DNA of 64,000 nucleotides from Georgenia_A wangjunii (GCF_036421915.1 NZ_JAZGOM010000001.1), one strand, 5' to 3'. Shown: positions 23,609-32,550, numbered from the stretch's first letter. Notes: a model not told the origin generated them from the letters alone. Numbers and translations are program-made.

Positions 23609-24136
23609 TCAGGCGGAGCGACCGCGACCGCGCCCGTGCCTCGGCTCGTGCCCGGGCGGGCGCACCCGCTCGAGCACCGGGACGAGGACCTCCTCGAGCT
23701 GGCGCACCTGGGCGCGCGTAAGCCCGTCGAAGACGAGTGCGCGCACCTCGGCCGCGTGGGCCGGGGCGGCGGCGCGGACCTTGTCCATCCCCGCCTCCGT
23801 GAGGACCGCGTTGCGCGCCCGGGCGTTGTGGGGAGAGCGCTGCCGCTCGACCCATCCCTGCTTCTCCAGGCGGGTGATGACGTGCGAGAGCCGTGACAGC
23901 GACCCGCTCGTCAGCTCGGCGAGCTCGCTCAGCTGGAGCGTGCGGTCCGGCTGCTCCGAGAGCATCGCCATGACCATGTACTCGTAGAACGTGATCCCCG
24001 CGTCGCGCTGCATCCGCGCGTCGAGCGCCGCCGGGAGGGTCGTGATGAGCTCGGCGAGATTGAGCCACGCGGCCATCTCGCCGTCGTCGAGCCAGGGGAC
24101 GGAGCCGTCGGCCACGTCCGTGCCGTCGTCGGGCAT
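23609..24136 (-). CDS. MarR family transcriptional regulator
   Basis: A 175-residue MarR protein: N-terminal helix with WLNLAELITTLPAALDARMQRDAGIT, recognition helix region LQLSELAELTSGSLSRLSHVITRLEKQGWV, and wing RSPHNARARNAVLTEAG. The RBS GGGGGAG is 3-8 nt before the ATG. An inverted repeat TTGAA-cc-TTCAA lies 18-29 bp upstream of the start codon and is a probable autoregulatory operator. Most such proteins respond to phenolics, oxidants or drugs; the effector here is unknown. No transporter or oxidoreductase is directly linked. Confidence 0.88.
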   Translation of the reverse strand: MPDDGTDVADGSVPWLDDGEMAAWLNLAELITTLPAALDARMQRDAGITFYEYMVMAMLSEQPDRTLQLSELAELTSGSLSRLSHVITRLEKQGWVERQRSPHNARARNAVLTEAGMDKVRAAAPAHAAEVRALVFDGLTRAQVRQLEEVLVPVLERVRPPGHEPRHGRGRGRSA

Positions 24137-24153
24137 GTCTCCCCCTCGTTTAA

Positions 24154-24165
24154 TTGAACCTTCAA
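24154..24165. promoter_or_regulatory. probable MarR operator
   Basis: A perfect 5-bp inverted repeat TTGAA-cc-TTCAA in an AT-rich patch just upstream of the MarR gene. The size and sequence are typical of MarR-type operators in Actinobacteria. Confidence 0.55.
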
Positions 24166-24358
24166 CTGCAGTGAATCATCCCTCCTGGTGCACCGCAACC
24201 CTGAGGTCGGCACCCTGCACCGGAGCCGGGCGCCGGACCGCGCGGCCGGCGACCCGGGCCGGGTACGGGCGCAGCGTCAGCACCGGTGCCGTACGTGCCC
24301 CCGCGGGGTGCTGCCAGGGTAGCGGGCAGCCTCGGTCGCCACGGGGGCACGGAGCCGG

Positions 24359-25084
24359 TCAGTGGACGAGCAGCTCCCACAGGTGCCGGGCCGTGAGCCA
24401 GCTGGCCGCGCCGAGGACGAGCGCGAACGTCGTCGTCCACACCCCGGCCGGCAGGGGCGTGAGCTGGGCGAGGACCGCGGGGTCCGAGCCGCGCTCACGC
24501 GCGCCCATGACGGCGCCGAGGTGACGCCACGCGCCGAGGAGGAGGACGACGCCCAGGCTGACGAGGACGAGCCCCTGGGCCGCCTCGCCCCCCGCCCACC
24601 ACAGCCACCCGGTGCCGGCGAAGGTCGCGAGCACGATGACGGCCGTGAAGAGCGAGCGGGACCGGACCAGCGCGACGGCGAGGAGGACGACGAGCGCGGC
24701 GAGGACCGGCGCCGCCCACCCGTGGGACCCGGCGTGGACGAGCCCGGCGCCGACGATCGCCGGCGCCGGGTACCCGGCCCACGTCGTGACGACGCGGCCG
24801 GGCCCGCGCGACCGGCCGACGGTGACGGCGTGGCCGGACATGTCCGCGCGCAGGACGAGGCCGGTGAAGGAGCGGCCCACCGCCATGCCGACGACGGCGT
24901 GGCCCAGCTCGTGGACGACCGTGACGACGACGCGGAGCAGGCGCCACAAGACGGGCACGAGGACGACCGCCACGCCGGCCGCGAGCGCCGCACCCACCCA
25001 GAGGTCGGTCGTCGCGGCCTCGCCGAGCGCCGGTCCCGGGCGCAGGCGGGAGAGGACGTCCTCCCACACGCTCGCCGGATCCAT
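24359..25084 (-). CDS. M50B-like membrane metalloprotease
   Basis: A 241-residue multi-spanning membrane protein. The zinc-binding motif HELGH is present at residues 59-63 (in VVTVVHELGHAVVGMAVGR), within the second hydrophobic segment. About six hydrophobic helices follow. The protein matches the actinobacterial M50B-type family, in which a second motif is not well conserved. Such proteins may cleave membrane substrates, but no specific target is known; RskA-like anti-sigma factors are processed by related M50 proteases, and one is encoded 18 kb away. Confidence 0.8.
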   Translation of the reverse strand: MDPASVWEDVLSRLRPGPALGEAATTDLWVGAALAAGVAVVLVPVLWRLLRVVVTVVHELGHAVVGMAVGRSFTGLVLRADMSGHAVTVGRSRGPGRVVTTWAGYPAPAIVGAGLVHAGSHGWAAPVLAALVVLLAVALVRSRSLFTAVIVLATFAGTGWLWWAGGEAAQGLVLVSLGVVLLLGAWRHLGAVMGARERGSDPAVLAQLTPLPAGVWTTTFALVLGAASWLTARHLWELLVH

Positions 25085-25149
25085 CCGCCCATCCTGCCCG
25101 GCGTGCGCCCGGGAGGCGGAACCCGGCCACGCCCGCTAGACAGGACGAC

Positions 25150-26130
25150 GTGACCGTCATCGGCTACCACGCCTCCCACGAGCAGATCCACCCGGCCCAG
25201 CTCCTCGCGGACGTCCAGCTCGCCGAGGCCGCGGGCTTCGGCGCCGCCATGTGCTCCGACCACCTCGAGCCGTGGTCGGAGCGCCAGGGCGAGTCCGGCT
25301 TCGCCTGGTCGTGGCTCGGGGCCGCGCTCGCGACGACCAACCTGCGCTTCGGCGTCGTCACCGCCCCCGGCCAGCGCTACCACCCCACGGTCGTCGCCCA
25401 CGCCGCGGCGACGCTCGCCGCCATGTTCCCCGGCCGCTTCTGGGCGGCGCTGGGCAGCGGAGAGAACCTCAACGAGCACGTCACGGGTGCGACGTGGCCC
25501 CGCAAGGACGCCCTCCAGCGGCGGCTCGAGGAGTGCGCGGACGTCATCCGGCGCCTCCTCGACGGCGAGGTCGTCTCCCACGACGGGCTCATCACCCTCG
25601 ACCGGGCGCGCCTGTGGACGCTGCCCGAGATCACCCCGCCGCTCATCGGGGCGGCGCTCAGCGTCGCCACCGCCGAGCGCTGCGCGACGTGGGCGGACGG
25701 CCTCGTGACGATCAACGCCGAGCCGGGCCACCTGCGCGACATGCTCGCCGCCTACCGCGACAACGGCGGGCGGGGGCCGGTGATCCTCCAGGTGCACCTG
25801 TCGTGGGCGCCGACGGAGGACGAGGCGCTCGCGATCGCCCACGACCAGTGGCGCTCGAACGTCTTCGCGCCGCCGCTCATGGCGGACATGCCGACGGTCG
25901 CGCACTTCGACGCGGCGGCCGAGCACGTGCGGCCCGAGGACGTGCGGGAGTCGGTGCTCGTCTCGGCGGACCCCGCGCAGCACGCGGAGCGGCTCGCGGA
26001 CCTCATGAGCCTCGGGTTCGACGAGGTCTACCTCCACCACGTCGGCAAGGTCCAGCGCCCCTTCATCGAGACGTTCGCCGAGCACGTCCTGCCCGAGCTC
26101 GCCGGCGCGACGAGCCCCACCGATCCCTGA
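25150..26130 (+). CDS. LLM-class flavin-dependent oxidoreductase (TIGR03885-like)
   Basis: A 326-residue luciferase-like monooxygenase-fold protein: GYHASHEQIHPAQLL at the start, FGAAMCSDHLEPW, LRFGVVTAPGQRYHP, MFPGRFWAALGSGENLNEHV and a C-terminal GFDEVYLHHVG. It resembles the TIGR03885 branch, which is described as an FMN-dependent rather than F420-dependent oxidoreductase. The GTG start at 25150 follows a short divergent region. The GH13 gene begins 9 bp after its stop and shares the transcript, so the two probably act in one pathway, an association seen in other Actinobacteria. The substrate is unknown. Confidence 0.85.
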   Translation: MTVIGYHASHEQIHPAQLLADVQLAEAAGFGAAMCSDHLEPWSERQGESGFAWSWLGAALATTNLRFGVVTAPGQRYHPTVVAHAAATLAAMFPGRFWAALGSGENLNEHVTGATWPRKDALQRRLEECADVIRRLLDGEVVSHDGLITLDRARLWTLPEITPPLIGAALSVATAERCATWADGLVTINAEPGHLRDMLAAYRDNGGRGPVILQVHLSWAPTEDEALAIAHDQWRSNVFAPPLMADMPTVAHFDAAAEHVRPEDVRESVLVSADPAQHAERLADLMSLGFDEVYLHHVGKVQRPFIETFAEHVLPELAGATSPTDP

Positions 26131-26138
26131 GGAGCACC

Positions 26139-27809
26139 GTGCGCATCACCGACACCTCCGACCTGTGGTGGAAGAACGCCGTCATCTACTGCCTCGACGT
26201 CGAGACGTTCTTCGACTCCGACGGCGACGGCGTCGGGGACTTCGCCGGGCTCGCGCAGCGGGTGGACTACCTCGCCCAGATGGGGGTGACGTGCCTGTGG
26301 CTCATGCCCTTCTACCCCTCGCCCGGGCGGGACGACGGCTACGACATCACCGACGGCTACGGGGTCGACGCGCGCCTCGGCAACCACGGCGACGTCGTCG
26401 AGCTCATCCGCACGGCGAAGGACCGCGGCATGCGCGTCATCGCCGACTTCATCGTCAACCACACGTCCGACCAGCACCCGTGGTTCAAGGCGGCGCGCTC
26501 GAGCAAGGACGACCCGTTCCGTGACTTCTACGTGTGGCGCGCGGACCCGCCGCCCGACACGTCGGAGAAGGTGGTCTTCCCGGACAAGGAGGACTCGATC
26601 TGGGAGCACGACCCGACGACGGACGAGTGGTACCTCCACCACTTCTACTCCCACCAGCCGGACCTCAACGTCGCCAACCCCAAGGTCAAGGAGGCGATCG
26701 CCAAGGCCATGGGCTTCTGGCTCCAGGTCGGCTTCGACGGGTTCCGCGTGGACGCCGTGCCGTTCTTCCTCAACGAGGGGGGAGTCGAGCAAGGCGACCT
26801 CGAGCAGCCGCACGAGTACCTGCGCGCCATGCGCACGTTCCTCTCGCGCCGCAGCGGGCAGGCCGTCCTCCTCGGCGAGGTCAACGTGCCCTACCCCGAG
26901 CAGGTCGCGTACTTCGGCGGGAAGGAGGGCGACGAGCTCAACATGATGTTCGACTTCGTCGCGATGCAGGCGATGTACCTCTCCCTCGCCCGCCAGGACG
27001 CGCGCCCGCTCGCCAAGGCGCTCACCGAGCGCCCGATGGCGGAGATCTCGCCCGACTCCCAGTACGCGACGTTCGTGCGCAACCACGACGAGCTCACCCT
27101 CGACAAGCTGACCGAGGAGGAGCGGCAGGAGGTCTTCGCCGCCTTCGGTCCCGAGCCGGAGATGCAGGTGTTCGACCGCGGGCTCAAGCGGCGGCTGCCG
27201 CCGATGCTCGACGGCGACCCGCGGCACGTCAAGATGGTCTACAGCCTCCTCTTCGCGCTGCCCGGGACGCCGACCCTCTTCTACGGCGAGGAGATCGGCA
27301 TGGGCGAGGACCTCTCGCGCGAGGGCCGGCTCGCCGTCCGCACCCCGATGCAGTGGACGGGCGGCGAGAACGGCGGCTTCTCCACCGCCGAGCCCGAGGC
27401 GCTCGTCGCCCCGGTTGTCACCGGGGCGTACGGGCCCGAGCACGTCAACGTCGCCGACGCACGGCGTGACCCAGACTCGCTGCTCCACCACATCACGACG
27501 CTCGCCCAGCGCTACCGCGAGTGCCCCGAGCTCGGGTGGGGCGCGGTGGAGATCCTCGACCAGCCGCACCGGGCGGTCCTCGCGCACCGGTGCACGTGGG
27601 GCGAGGCGAGCATGGTGCTCCTGCACAACTTCAGCCCCGAGCCGGTCACCGTCGCGCTCGAGCTCGACGACGCCGAGGGGACGGTCTTGTCCGACCTGCT
27701 CCAGGACGACGACCACCGGGTGGGCGAGGACGGCGTGGAGATCGCGCTCCAGGGCTACGGCCACCGCTGGCTCAGGGTCCAGCACCCGGGCGACCGCCGC
27801 CTCCCCTGA
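26139..27809 (+). CDS. GH13 enzyme, trehalose synthase-like
   Basis: A 556-residue (beta/alpha)8 glycoside hydrolase of family 13. The catalytic triad is visible: Asp205 in GFRVDAVPF, Glu247 in LLGEVN and Asp317 in VRNHDEL. The N-terminal WWKNAVIYCLDVETFFDSDGDG and YDITDGYGVDARLG blocks resemble trehalose synthase (maltose-trehalose transglycosylation) rather than amylases. A C-terminal beta domain (FSPEPVTVALELDD) completes the fold. The GTG start has GGAG 5-8 nt upstream in the stop region of the LLM gene. It is cytoplasmic. It could act on trehalose, maltose or a related alpha-glucoside. Confidence 0.87.
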   Translation: MRITDTSDLWWKNAVIYCLDVETFFDSDGDGVGDFAGLAQRVDYLAQMGVTCLWLMPFYPSPGRDDGYDITDGYGVDARLGNHGDVVELIRTAKDRGMRVIADFIVNHTSDQHPWFKAARSSKDDPFRDFYVWRADPPPDTSEKVVFPDKEDSIWEHDPTTDEWYLHHFYSHQPDLNVANPKVKEAIAKAMGFWLQVGFDGFRVDAVPFFLNEGGVEQGDLEQPHEYLRAMRTFLSRRSGQAVLLGEVNVPYPEQVAYFGGKEGDELNMMFDFVAMQAMYLSLARQDARPLAKALTERPMAEISPDSQYATFVRNHDELTLDKLTEEERQEVFAAFGPEPEMQVFDRGLKRRLPPMLDGDPRHVKMVYSLLFALPGTPTLFYGEEIGMGEDLSREGRLAVRTPMQWTGGENGGFSTAEPEALVAPVVTGAYGPEHVNVADARRDPDSLLHHITTLAQRYRECPELGWGAVEILDQPHRAVLAHRCTWGEASMVLLHNFSPEPVTVALELDDAEGTVLSDLLQDDDHRVGEDGVEIALQGYGHRWLRVQHPGDRRLP

Positions 27810-27852
27810 CGTCCGTGCTCCCCCTGGCCAGCCCGCGCCCCCAACCCCCGGC

Positions 27853-27954
27853 GATCATGCAGACGTGCCGGCGCCCGACCGCCCGCCCACGCAAACAACC
27901 GCTCGTGATCATGCAGACGTGCCGGTGGCGCGGGGCGGCACTTCTGCATGACTA
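27853..27954. repeat. three-copy GATCATGCAGACGTGCCGG repeat
   Basis: Direct copies at 27853-27871 and 27907-27925 (identical 19-mers) and an inverted variant at 27936-27954. Copies two and three pair as a 15-bp stem (27910-27924 with 27936-27950, one mismatch) across an 11-nt loop. The element lies after the GH13 gene, in a 275-bp gap before the ATP-grasp gene, and may act as terminator or REP-like element. Confidence 0.75.
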
Positions 27955-28084
27955 CGACGGGGCGGGTCGAGGAGGTGGCCGGGCGGCAAAGGTCGGGTAA
28001 AGTTCGACGGGAATCCGACGGCCCCCGCGCTTGACCAGTCCTTGGCGGGAGTCGCGAGCCGATCCGGGCGGGCGGGAGCGCGCG

Positions 28085-30652
28085 ATGACCGACCTGCTCG
28101 CTGCCTACGCCGCCGCCGGCCCCGGTCACGACGAGATGCTCCAGGCCAGCGGCGCGGCACGCACCGCATGGGACCGGCTCGCCGCCCGCGCGCACCTCGG
28201 CAACGGTGAGGAGCTCGCGGCGCGCGCGGAGGAGGTCACCTCCCTCCTCGCCGACCACGGCGCCACCGCACCCGGCACGGGTGACGCCTGGCAGCTCGAC
28301 CCGCTCCCGGTCCTTCTCGACGAGGTCGAGTGGACCCGGCTCGAGGACGCCGTCCGTCAGCGCACCGAGCTCCTCGACGCCGTCCTCGCCGACCTCTACG
28401 GCCCCCGGCGCCTGCTCTCCTCCGGGATCCTCCCGCCAGAGCTCGTCCTCAGCCACCCCGGGTTCGTGCGAGCCGCCGACGGCATCCGCCTGCCCGGCGC
28501 GCACCAGCTCGTCGTCGCCGGCGCGGACGTCGCACGCAACGCCGACGGCTCGTGGGTCGTCATCACCGACCACGCGCAGGCCCCGTCGGGCATGGGCCAC
28601 GCGATGGAGGACCGGCGCGTCGTCTCCCAGGTGCTCGCCGGCCTCTACCGCCACTCCCGCATCCGGCGCATCGGTCCGTTCTTCCACGCGCTCGGGCAGG
28701 CCCTCGCCGGCGTCGCCCCGGAGGCCGCCGGGGACGGCGCGCGGGTCGCCCTCCTGACGTCGGGCCCGTCCTCGCCCACGGCCTTCGACGAGGGCTACCT
28801 CGCCGCGATGCTCGGGATCCCCCTCGTCCAGGGCACCGACCTCGTCGTCGAGGACGGCCGCGTGTGGGCGCGCGCCCTCGACGGGCGCGCGCCGGTCGAC
28901 GTCCTCCTCCGGCGCGTCGACGCCCGCGACTGCGACCCGCTCGAGCTGCGCGGGGGCACCGGACTGGGGACGCCCGGGCTCGTCCAGGCCGCCCGCACCG
29001 GCACCGTCTCCGTCGTCAACCCCTTCGGCAGCGGCGCCCTGGAGAACCCCGCGCTGCTCACCTACCTCCCGCGCCTGAGCCGCGCCCTGCGCGACGAGGA
29101 GCTCACGCTCGGCTCCGCCGTCACGTACTGGTGCGGCGAGCGCTCCATGTGCTCGCACGTCATCGCCAACCTCGCCCGCCTCGTCATCAAGCCCATCGGG
29201 TCCGCGCCCGGCTCGACGGTCCACGGGTGGGAGCTGACGAACGGTGAGCGCGCGGACCTCGCCGTCCAGATCTCCCACCGCCCCTGGGCGTGGGTGGGCC
29301 AGGAGCCCGTCGAGGCGTCGACGACGCCGACCGTCGAGGGCCGCGGCCTCCGGGCCTACCCCACGGTCCTGCGCACGTTCGCCGTCGCGCGCGGGGAGAC
29401 CTACGACGTCATGGCCGGGGCGCTCGGGCGGGTCACGCCCGACGGCGGCCGCAGCCTGAGCGCACCGCACCCCGCGGGGGCTGCGAAGGACGTGTGGGTC
29501 CTGTCGGCCGAGCCGTACGCCGCCGCCGAGTCCTGGCCCGGGGAGCCCGAGCTCCTCCCCCGCCGTGCCGAGGCGACGGGGATCGCCCCGCGGGCGGCCC
29601 GGGAGCTCTTCCGCCTCGGGCGCGCCACGGAGCGTGCGGAGGGCACGGCTCGGCTGCTCCGGGCCGTCGCCGACCGGCGGGACGACGAGGGGACGACGAC
29701 GCGCCCCGGTGCCCAGCACGGCGCGGACCCGGGCGCCGGCGCCGTGCCGATCCTCCTCGCAGCGCTGCGCGGTGAGCCGACCGGGATCGCCGGCGCCGCG
29801 GTGGACCTGCCGGGCGACGCACCCGCCCCACCCAGCCCGGCGCGGGACCTGCCGCTGTCACAGGTCGTCACGGACCCGGCCGTCCCGGGCACGATCGCGC
29901 ACGCCGTCGCCGCGATGGTGCGCAGCGCCGCGTCGGTGCGTGACCTCCTCTCCCCCGACACGTGGCTCGCGCTGTCCTCCCTCGAACGGACCCTCGCGCT
30001 CGAGCGCCGCCGCCGCGCGGGCAGCGAGGCAGACACGGAGGCCGAGCTCGGTCTCGGGCCCGTCCTCGGCCGCGTCCTCGAGGGGCTACTCGCCCTGTCG
30101 GGGGTGTTCACCGAGTCGATGGTCCACGACGTCGGGTGGACGCTGCTCGAGGTCGGGCGCCGCCTGGAGCGTGCCCAGCACCTCGTCGCCGTGCTCGCGG
30201 CGACCGTGACGACCCGGCACGAACCCGCCGTCGACGCCCTCGTCCAGCGGTCCGTCCTCAGCGCCCACGAGTCGGTCCTCACCCATCGACGGCGCTACCC
30301 GGGGCAGCCGCCGCTGCGCGGGATGCTCGAGCTCCTCCTGCTCGACGGCGCGAACCCTCGCTCGCTCGCGTTCCAGCTCGACCGGATCGGCGAGCTCCTG
30401 GCGGACCTGCCCGCGGTGAGCCGGGGCCCGCAGTCCCGTGACCAGCTCCTCGCCGACGTCGTGGACCTCCTCACAGAGATGCCGCTCGACGCGGTCGTCG
30501 CCGAGGCAGGGCCGGGGGGTGAGCGCACGCGACTGGCGGAGACACTCACGTCGATGGCCTGGCGCCTGCAGTCCCTCGGTGCCGAGATCACCGCGGTCCA
30601 CCTCACGTCCCCCCGGCCCGCGCAGTGGCCCGGAGAGGTGTGGACGCCGTGA
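28085..30652 (+). CDS. circularly permuted ATP-grasp protein fused to alpha-E domain
   Basis: An 855-residue fusion. Residues 1 to about 480 match circularly permuted type 2 ATP-grasp proteins: LADLYGPRRLLSSGILPPELV, QAPSGMGHAMEDRRVVSQ, ARVALLTSGPSSPTAFDEGYLA and LARLVIKPIGSAPGS. Residues from about 500 match the alpha-E (DUF403) domain: ARELFRLGRATERAEGTARLL, DVGWTLLEVGRRLERAQHL and NPRSLAFQLDRIGELLADLP. In many bacteria these are two genes next to a transglutaminase; here the first two are fused and the transglutaminase overlaps by 4 bp. Comparative studies (Iyer, Aravind and colleagues) proposed peptide synthesis or modification for this set. Product unknown. Confidence 0.85.
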   Translation: MTDLLAAYAAAGPGHDEMLQASGAARTAWDRLAARAHLGNGEELAARAEEVTSLLADHGATAPGTGDAWQLDPLPVLLDEVEWTRLEDAVRQRTELLDAVLADLYGPRRLLSSGILPPELVLSHPGFVRAADGIRLPGAHQLVVAGADVARNADGSWVVITDHAQAPSGMGHAMEDRRVVSQVLAGLYRHSRIRRIGPFFHALGQALAGVAPEAAGDGARVALLTSGPSSPTAFDEGYLAAMLGIPLVQGTDLVVEDGRVWARALDGRAPVDVLLRRVDARDCDPLELRGGTGLGTPGLVQAARTGTVSVVNPFGSGALENPALLTYLPRLSRALRDEELTLGSAVTYWCGERSMCSHVIANLARLVIKPIGSAPGSTVHGWELTNGERADLAVQISHRPWAWVGQEPVEASTTPTVEGRGLRAYPTVLRTFAVARGETYDVMAGALGRVTPDGGRSLSAPHPAGAAKDVWVLSAEPYAAAESWPGEPELLPRRAEATGIAPRAARELFRLGRATERAEGTARLLRAVADRRDDEGTTTRPGAQHGADPGAGAVPILLAALRGEPTGIAGAAVDLPGDAPAPPSPARDLPLSQVVTDPAVPGTIAHAVAAMVRSAASVRDLLSPDTWLALSSLERTLALERRRRAGSEADTEAELGLGPVLGRVLEGLLALSGVFTESMVHDVGWTLLEVGRRLERAQHLVAVLAATVTTRHEPAVDALVQRSVLSAHESVLTHRRRYPGQPPLRGMLELLLLDGANPRSLAFQLDRIGELLADLPAVSRGPQSRDQLLADVVDLLTEMPLDAVVAEAGPGGERTRLAETLTSMAWRLQSLGAEITAVHLTSPRPAQWPGEVWTP

Positions 30653-31764
30653 GCGCGCGCGACGCGGCGGGTCGTCACTACCGGCTCGTGCACCGCACGA
30701 CGTACACCTACCCGGAGCCGGTGACGTCCTCGTACGGGCTCGCCGTGCTCACCCCCCGCGACGGCTTCGGTCAGACCGTCCGCGCGAGCACCGTCCACGT
30801 GGACCCGGCGCCCGCCGAGCGGGCCGAGCACACCGACACCAGCGGCAACCGCACGACGCACTTCCGTGTCGCCGAGCCGCACACGGTGCTCGAGGTGCGC
30901 GCGGAGTCCGTCCTCACCGTCACCCGTAACCCCGTGCAGGTCGACCACGTCCCCCAGCTGGCCTGGGAGGAGGTCGTCGCGGCGGCACGGACGATGCGCA
31001 CCACCGGCGCCGGACGGCACGGCGAGGGCACGGCCGCCGTCCTCGCCGTCGTCGACGGCGCGCTCCCGTCCGAGCTCGTCGAGCCCGACGACGAGGTGCT
31101 CGCCTACGCGCTGCCCTCCTTCCGTCCCGGTGTGCCGCTCGTCCACGTCGTCGCCGACCTCGCCCACCGGATCCGTGCCGACTTCACCTACCGGACCGGG
31201 TCGACGACGATCCACACCCGCCTGCCCGAGGTCCTCGCCCGCCGGACCGGGGTGTGCCAGGACTTCGCGCACCTCATGTGCGCGTGCCTGCGCGCGCTCG
31301 GCCTGCCCGCCCGCTACGTCTCGGGCTACCTCGAGACCCTCCCCCCGCCGGGCCGGCCGAAGCTCCGCGGCGTCGACGCCTCGCACGCCTGGGTCGCCGT
31401 GTGGCTCCCGGGCGGCGGCTGGCTCCACGTCGACCCGACGAACGACCAGTTCATCGACGACCGGTACGTCGTCCTCGGCTGGGGCCGCGACTTCCGCGAC
31501 GTCTCGCCACTGCGCGGCATCGTCCTCACGACGGGCACGGGTTCTACGCTGTCGGTCGGCGTCGACCTCGAGCCGATCCCGCTGGCGGAGGCGCTCGCGG
31601 TGACCGACCGGCGCCGCCAGCACGCGGGCGAGGACCGCCCTAATAGCGACCGAAGGAGCAGAGATGGCACGCACGATCGCGACGACGAGCACGGTCGACC
31701 GCGCGGCGATGGAGGAGTTCGTCCGGCCGCGCCACCGCGCGGTCCTGCTCACCCACCGGCGTGA
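30649..31764 (+). CDS. transglutaminase-like cysteine protease
   Basis: A 371-residue protein: N-terminal bundle from YRLVHRTTYTYPEPVTSSYG, then the transglutaminase core with catalytic Cys in TGVCQDFAHLM, His in DASHAWVAVWLP and Asp in WLHVDPTNDQF. This is the third partner of the ATP-grasp/alpha-E set. The normal end of the family is near VGVDLEPIPLAEAL; here a 45-residue tail continues and overlaps the next gene by 101 bp. A TAATAG in the +1 frame at 31641-31646, just before the next gene's RBS, suggests that the original stop was lost by a frameshift. Confidence 0.85.
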   Translation: MSARDAAGRHYRLVHRTTYTYPEPVTSSYGLAVLTPRDGFGQTVRASTVHVDPAPAERAEHTDTSGNRTTHFRVAEPHTVLEVRAESVLTVTRNPVQVDHVPQLAWEEVVAAARTMRTTGAGRHGEGTAAVLAVVDGALPSELVEPDDEVLAYALPSFRPGVPLVHVVADLAHRIRADFTYRTGSTTIHTRLPEVLARRTGVCQDFAHLMCACLRALGLPARYVSGYLETLPPPGRPKLRGVDASHAWVAVWLPGGGWLHVDPTNDQFIDDRYVVLGWGRDFRDVSPLRGIVLTTGTGSTLSVGVDLEPIPLAEALAVTDRRRQHAGEDRPNSDRRSRDGTHDRDDEHGRPRGDGGVRPAAPPRGPAHPPA

Positions 31765-32131
31765 CGGCGGGGTCCAGATGTCCCCGACGGCGTGCGGGAT
31801 GGACGCGCAGGGGCGCCTCGTCGTCTCGACGTACCCGGACCGCGCCAAGGCGGTGAACCTGCGCCGCGACCCGCGCGCCTCGGCGTGCATCCTCTCCGAG
31901 GACTGGAACGGTCCCTGGATCCAGCTCGACGGCACCGCCGAGGTGCTCGACATGCCCGACGCGCTCGAGCCGCTCGTCGACTACTTCCGCGTCATCTCCG
32001 GCGAGCACCCGGACTGGGACGAGTACCGCGAGGCGATGCGCGCCCAGGACAAGTCGCTCGTCCGCGTGACGGTCACCCGCTGGGGACCGGTCGCCACCGG
32101 CGGCTTCCCCGCCCGCCTCGTCGAGGACTGA
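31664..32131 (+). CDS. PPOX class F420/FMN-dependent oxidoreductase
   Basis: A 155-residue split-barrel flavin or F420 binding protein of the PPOX family: RHRAVLLTHRRDGGVQMSPT, then DRAKAVNLRRDPRASACILSEDW, a GTAEVLDMPDALEPLVDYFR region and a final ARLVED. Size and order match actinobacterial F420-dependent small reductases. RBS GGAG at 31652-31655. The start lies within the overlong transglutaminase frame, which is a shadow of this gene. Substrate unknown. Confidence 0.85.
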   Translation: MARTIATTSTVDRAAMEEFVRPRHRAVLLTHRRDGGVQMSPTACGMDAQGRLVVSTYPDRAKAVNLRRDPRASACILSEDWNGPWIQLDGTAEVLDMPDALEPLVDYFRVISGEHPDWDEYREAMRAQDKSLVRVTVTRWGPVATGGFPARLVED

Positions 32132-32136
32132 GGGGC

Positions 32137-32550
32137 GTGCCCGCGCGGCTCGTCGCCGCCGCCGCGATCCTCGACGACCTCGCCGCCCCGACGCGCATGC
32201 TCGCCGCCCGCCGGTCCGCGCCGCCCGACCTGGCCGGGCAGTGGGAGCTGCCGGGCGGGAAGGTCGAGCCGGGCGAGAGCGCGACGCAGGCCCTGCACCG
32301 CGAGCTCTCCGAGGAGCTGGGCGTCGCCGTCGTCCTCGGCGAGCGGGTGGTCGGACCCGCCGACGGCGACTGGCCCATCCTGCGTGGCATGACGATGCGG
32401 GTGTGGCTCGCCGTCGTCGCCACCGGCGAGCCGCAGCCCCTGCTCGACCACGACGAGCTGCGCTGGGTGGAGCGCTCCGGCTGGCGCCAGCTCCCCTGGC
32501 TCGCACCGGACCGCCCCATCCTCGAGGCGATCCTCTCCCTGCGGCCCTGA
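32137..32550 (+). CDS. NUDIX hydrolase, MutT-like
   Basis: A 137-residue NUDIX protein. The NUDIX box is complete: GGKVEPGESATQALHRELSEELG (G-x5-E-x7-REL-x-EE-x-G). The start of the fold VAAAAILDD and the WVERSGW...LPWLAPD C-terminus resemble MutT-type 8-oxo-dGTP pyrophosphatases, which sanitise the nucleotide pool; substrate is not certain. A GTG start at 32137 follows GAGGGG; spacing to the previous stop is 5 bp. Transcription ends in the hairpin at 32543-32609. Confidence 0.88.
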   Translation: MPARLVAAAAILDDLAAPTRMLAARRSAPPDLAGQWELPGGKVEPGESATQALHRELSEELGVAVVLGERVVGPADGDWPILRGMTMRVWLAVVATGEPQPLLDHDELRWVERSGWRQLPWLAPDRPILEAILSLRP

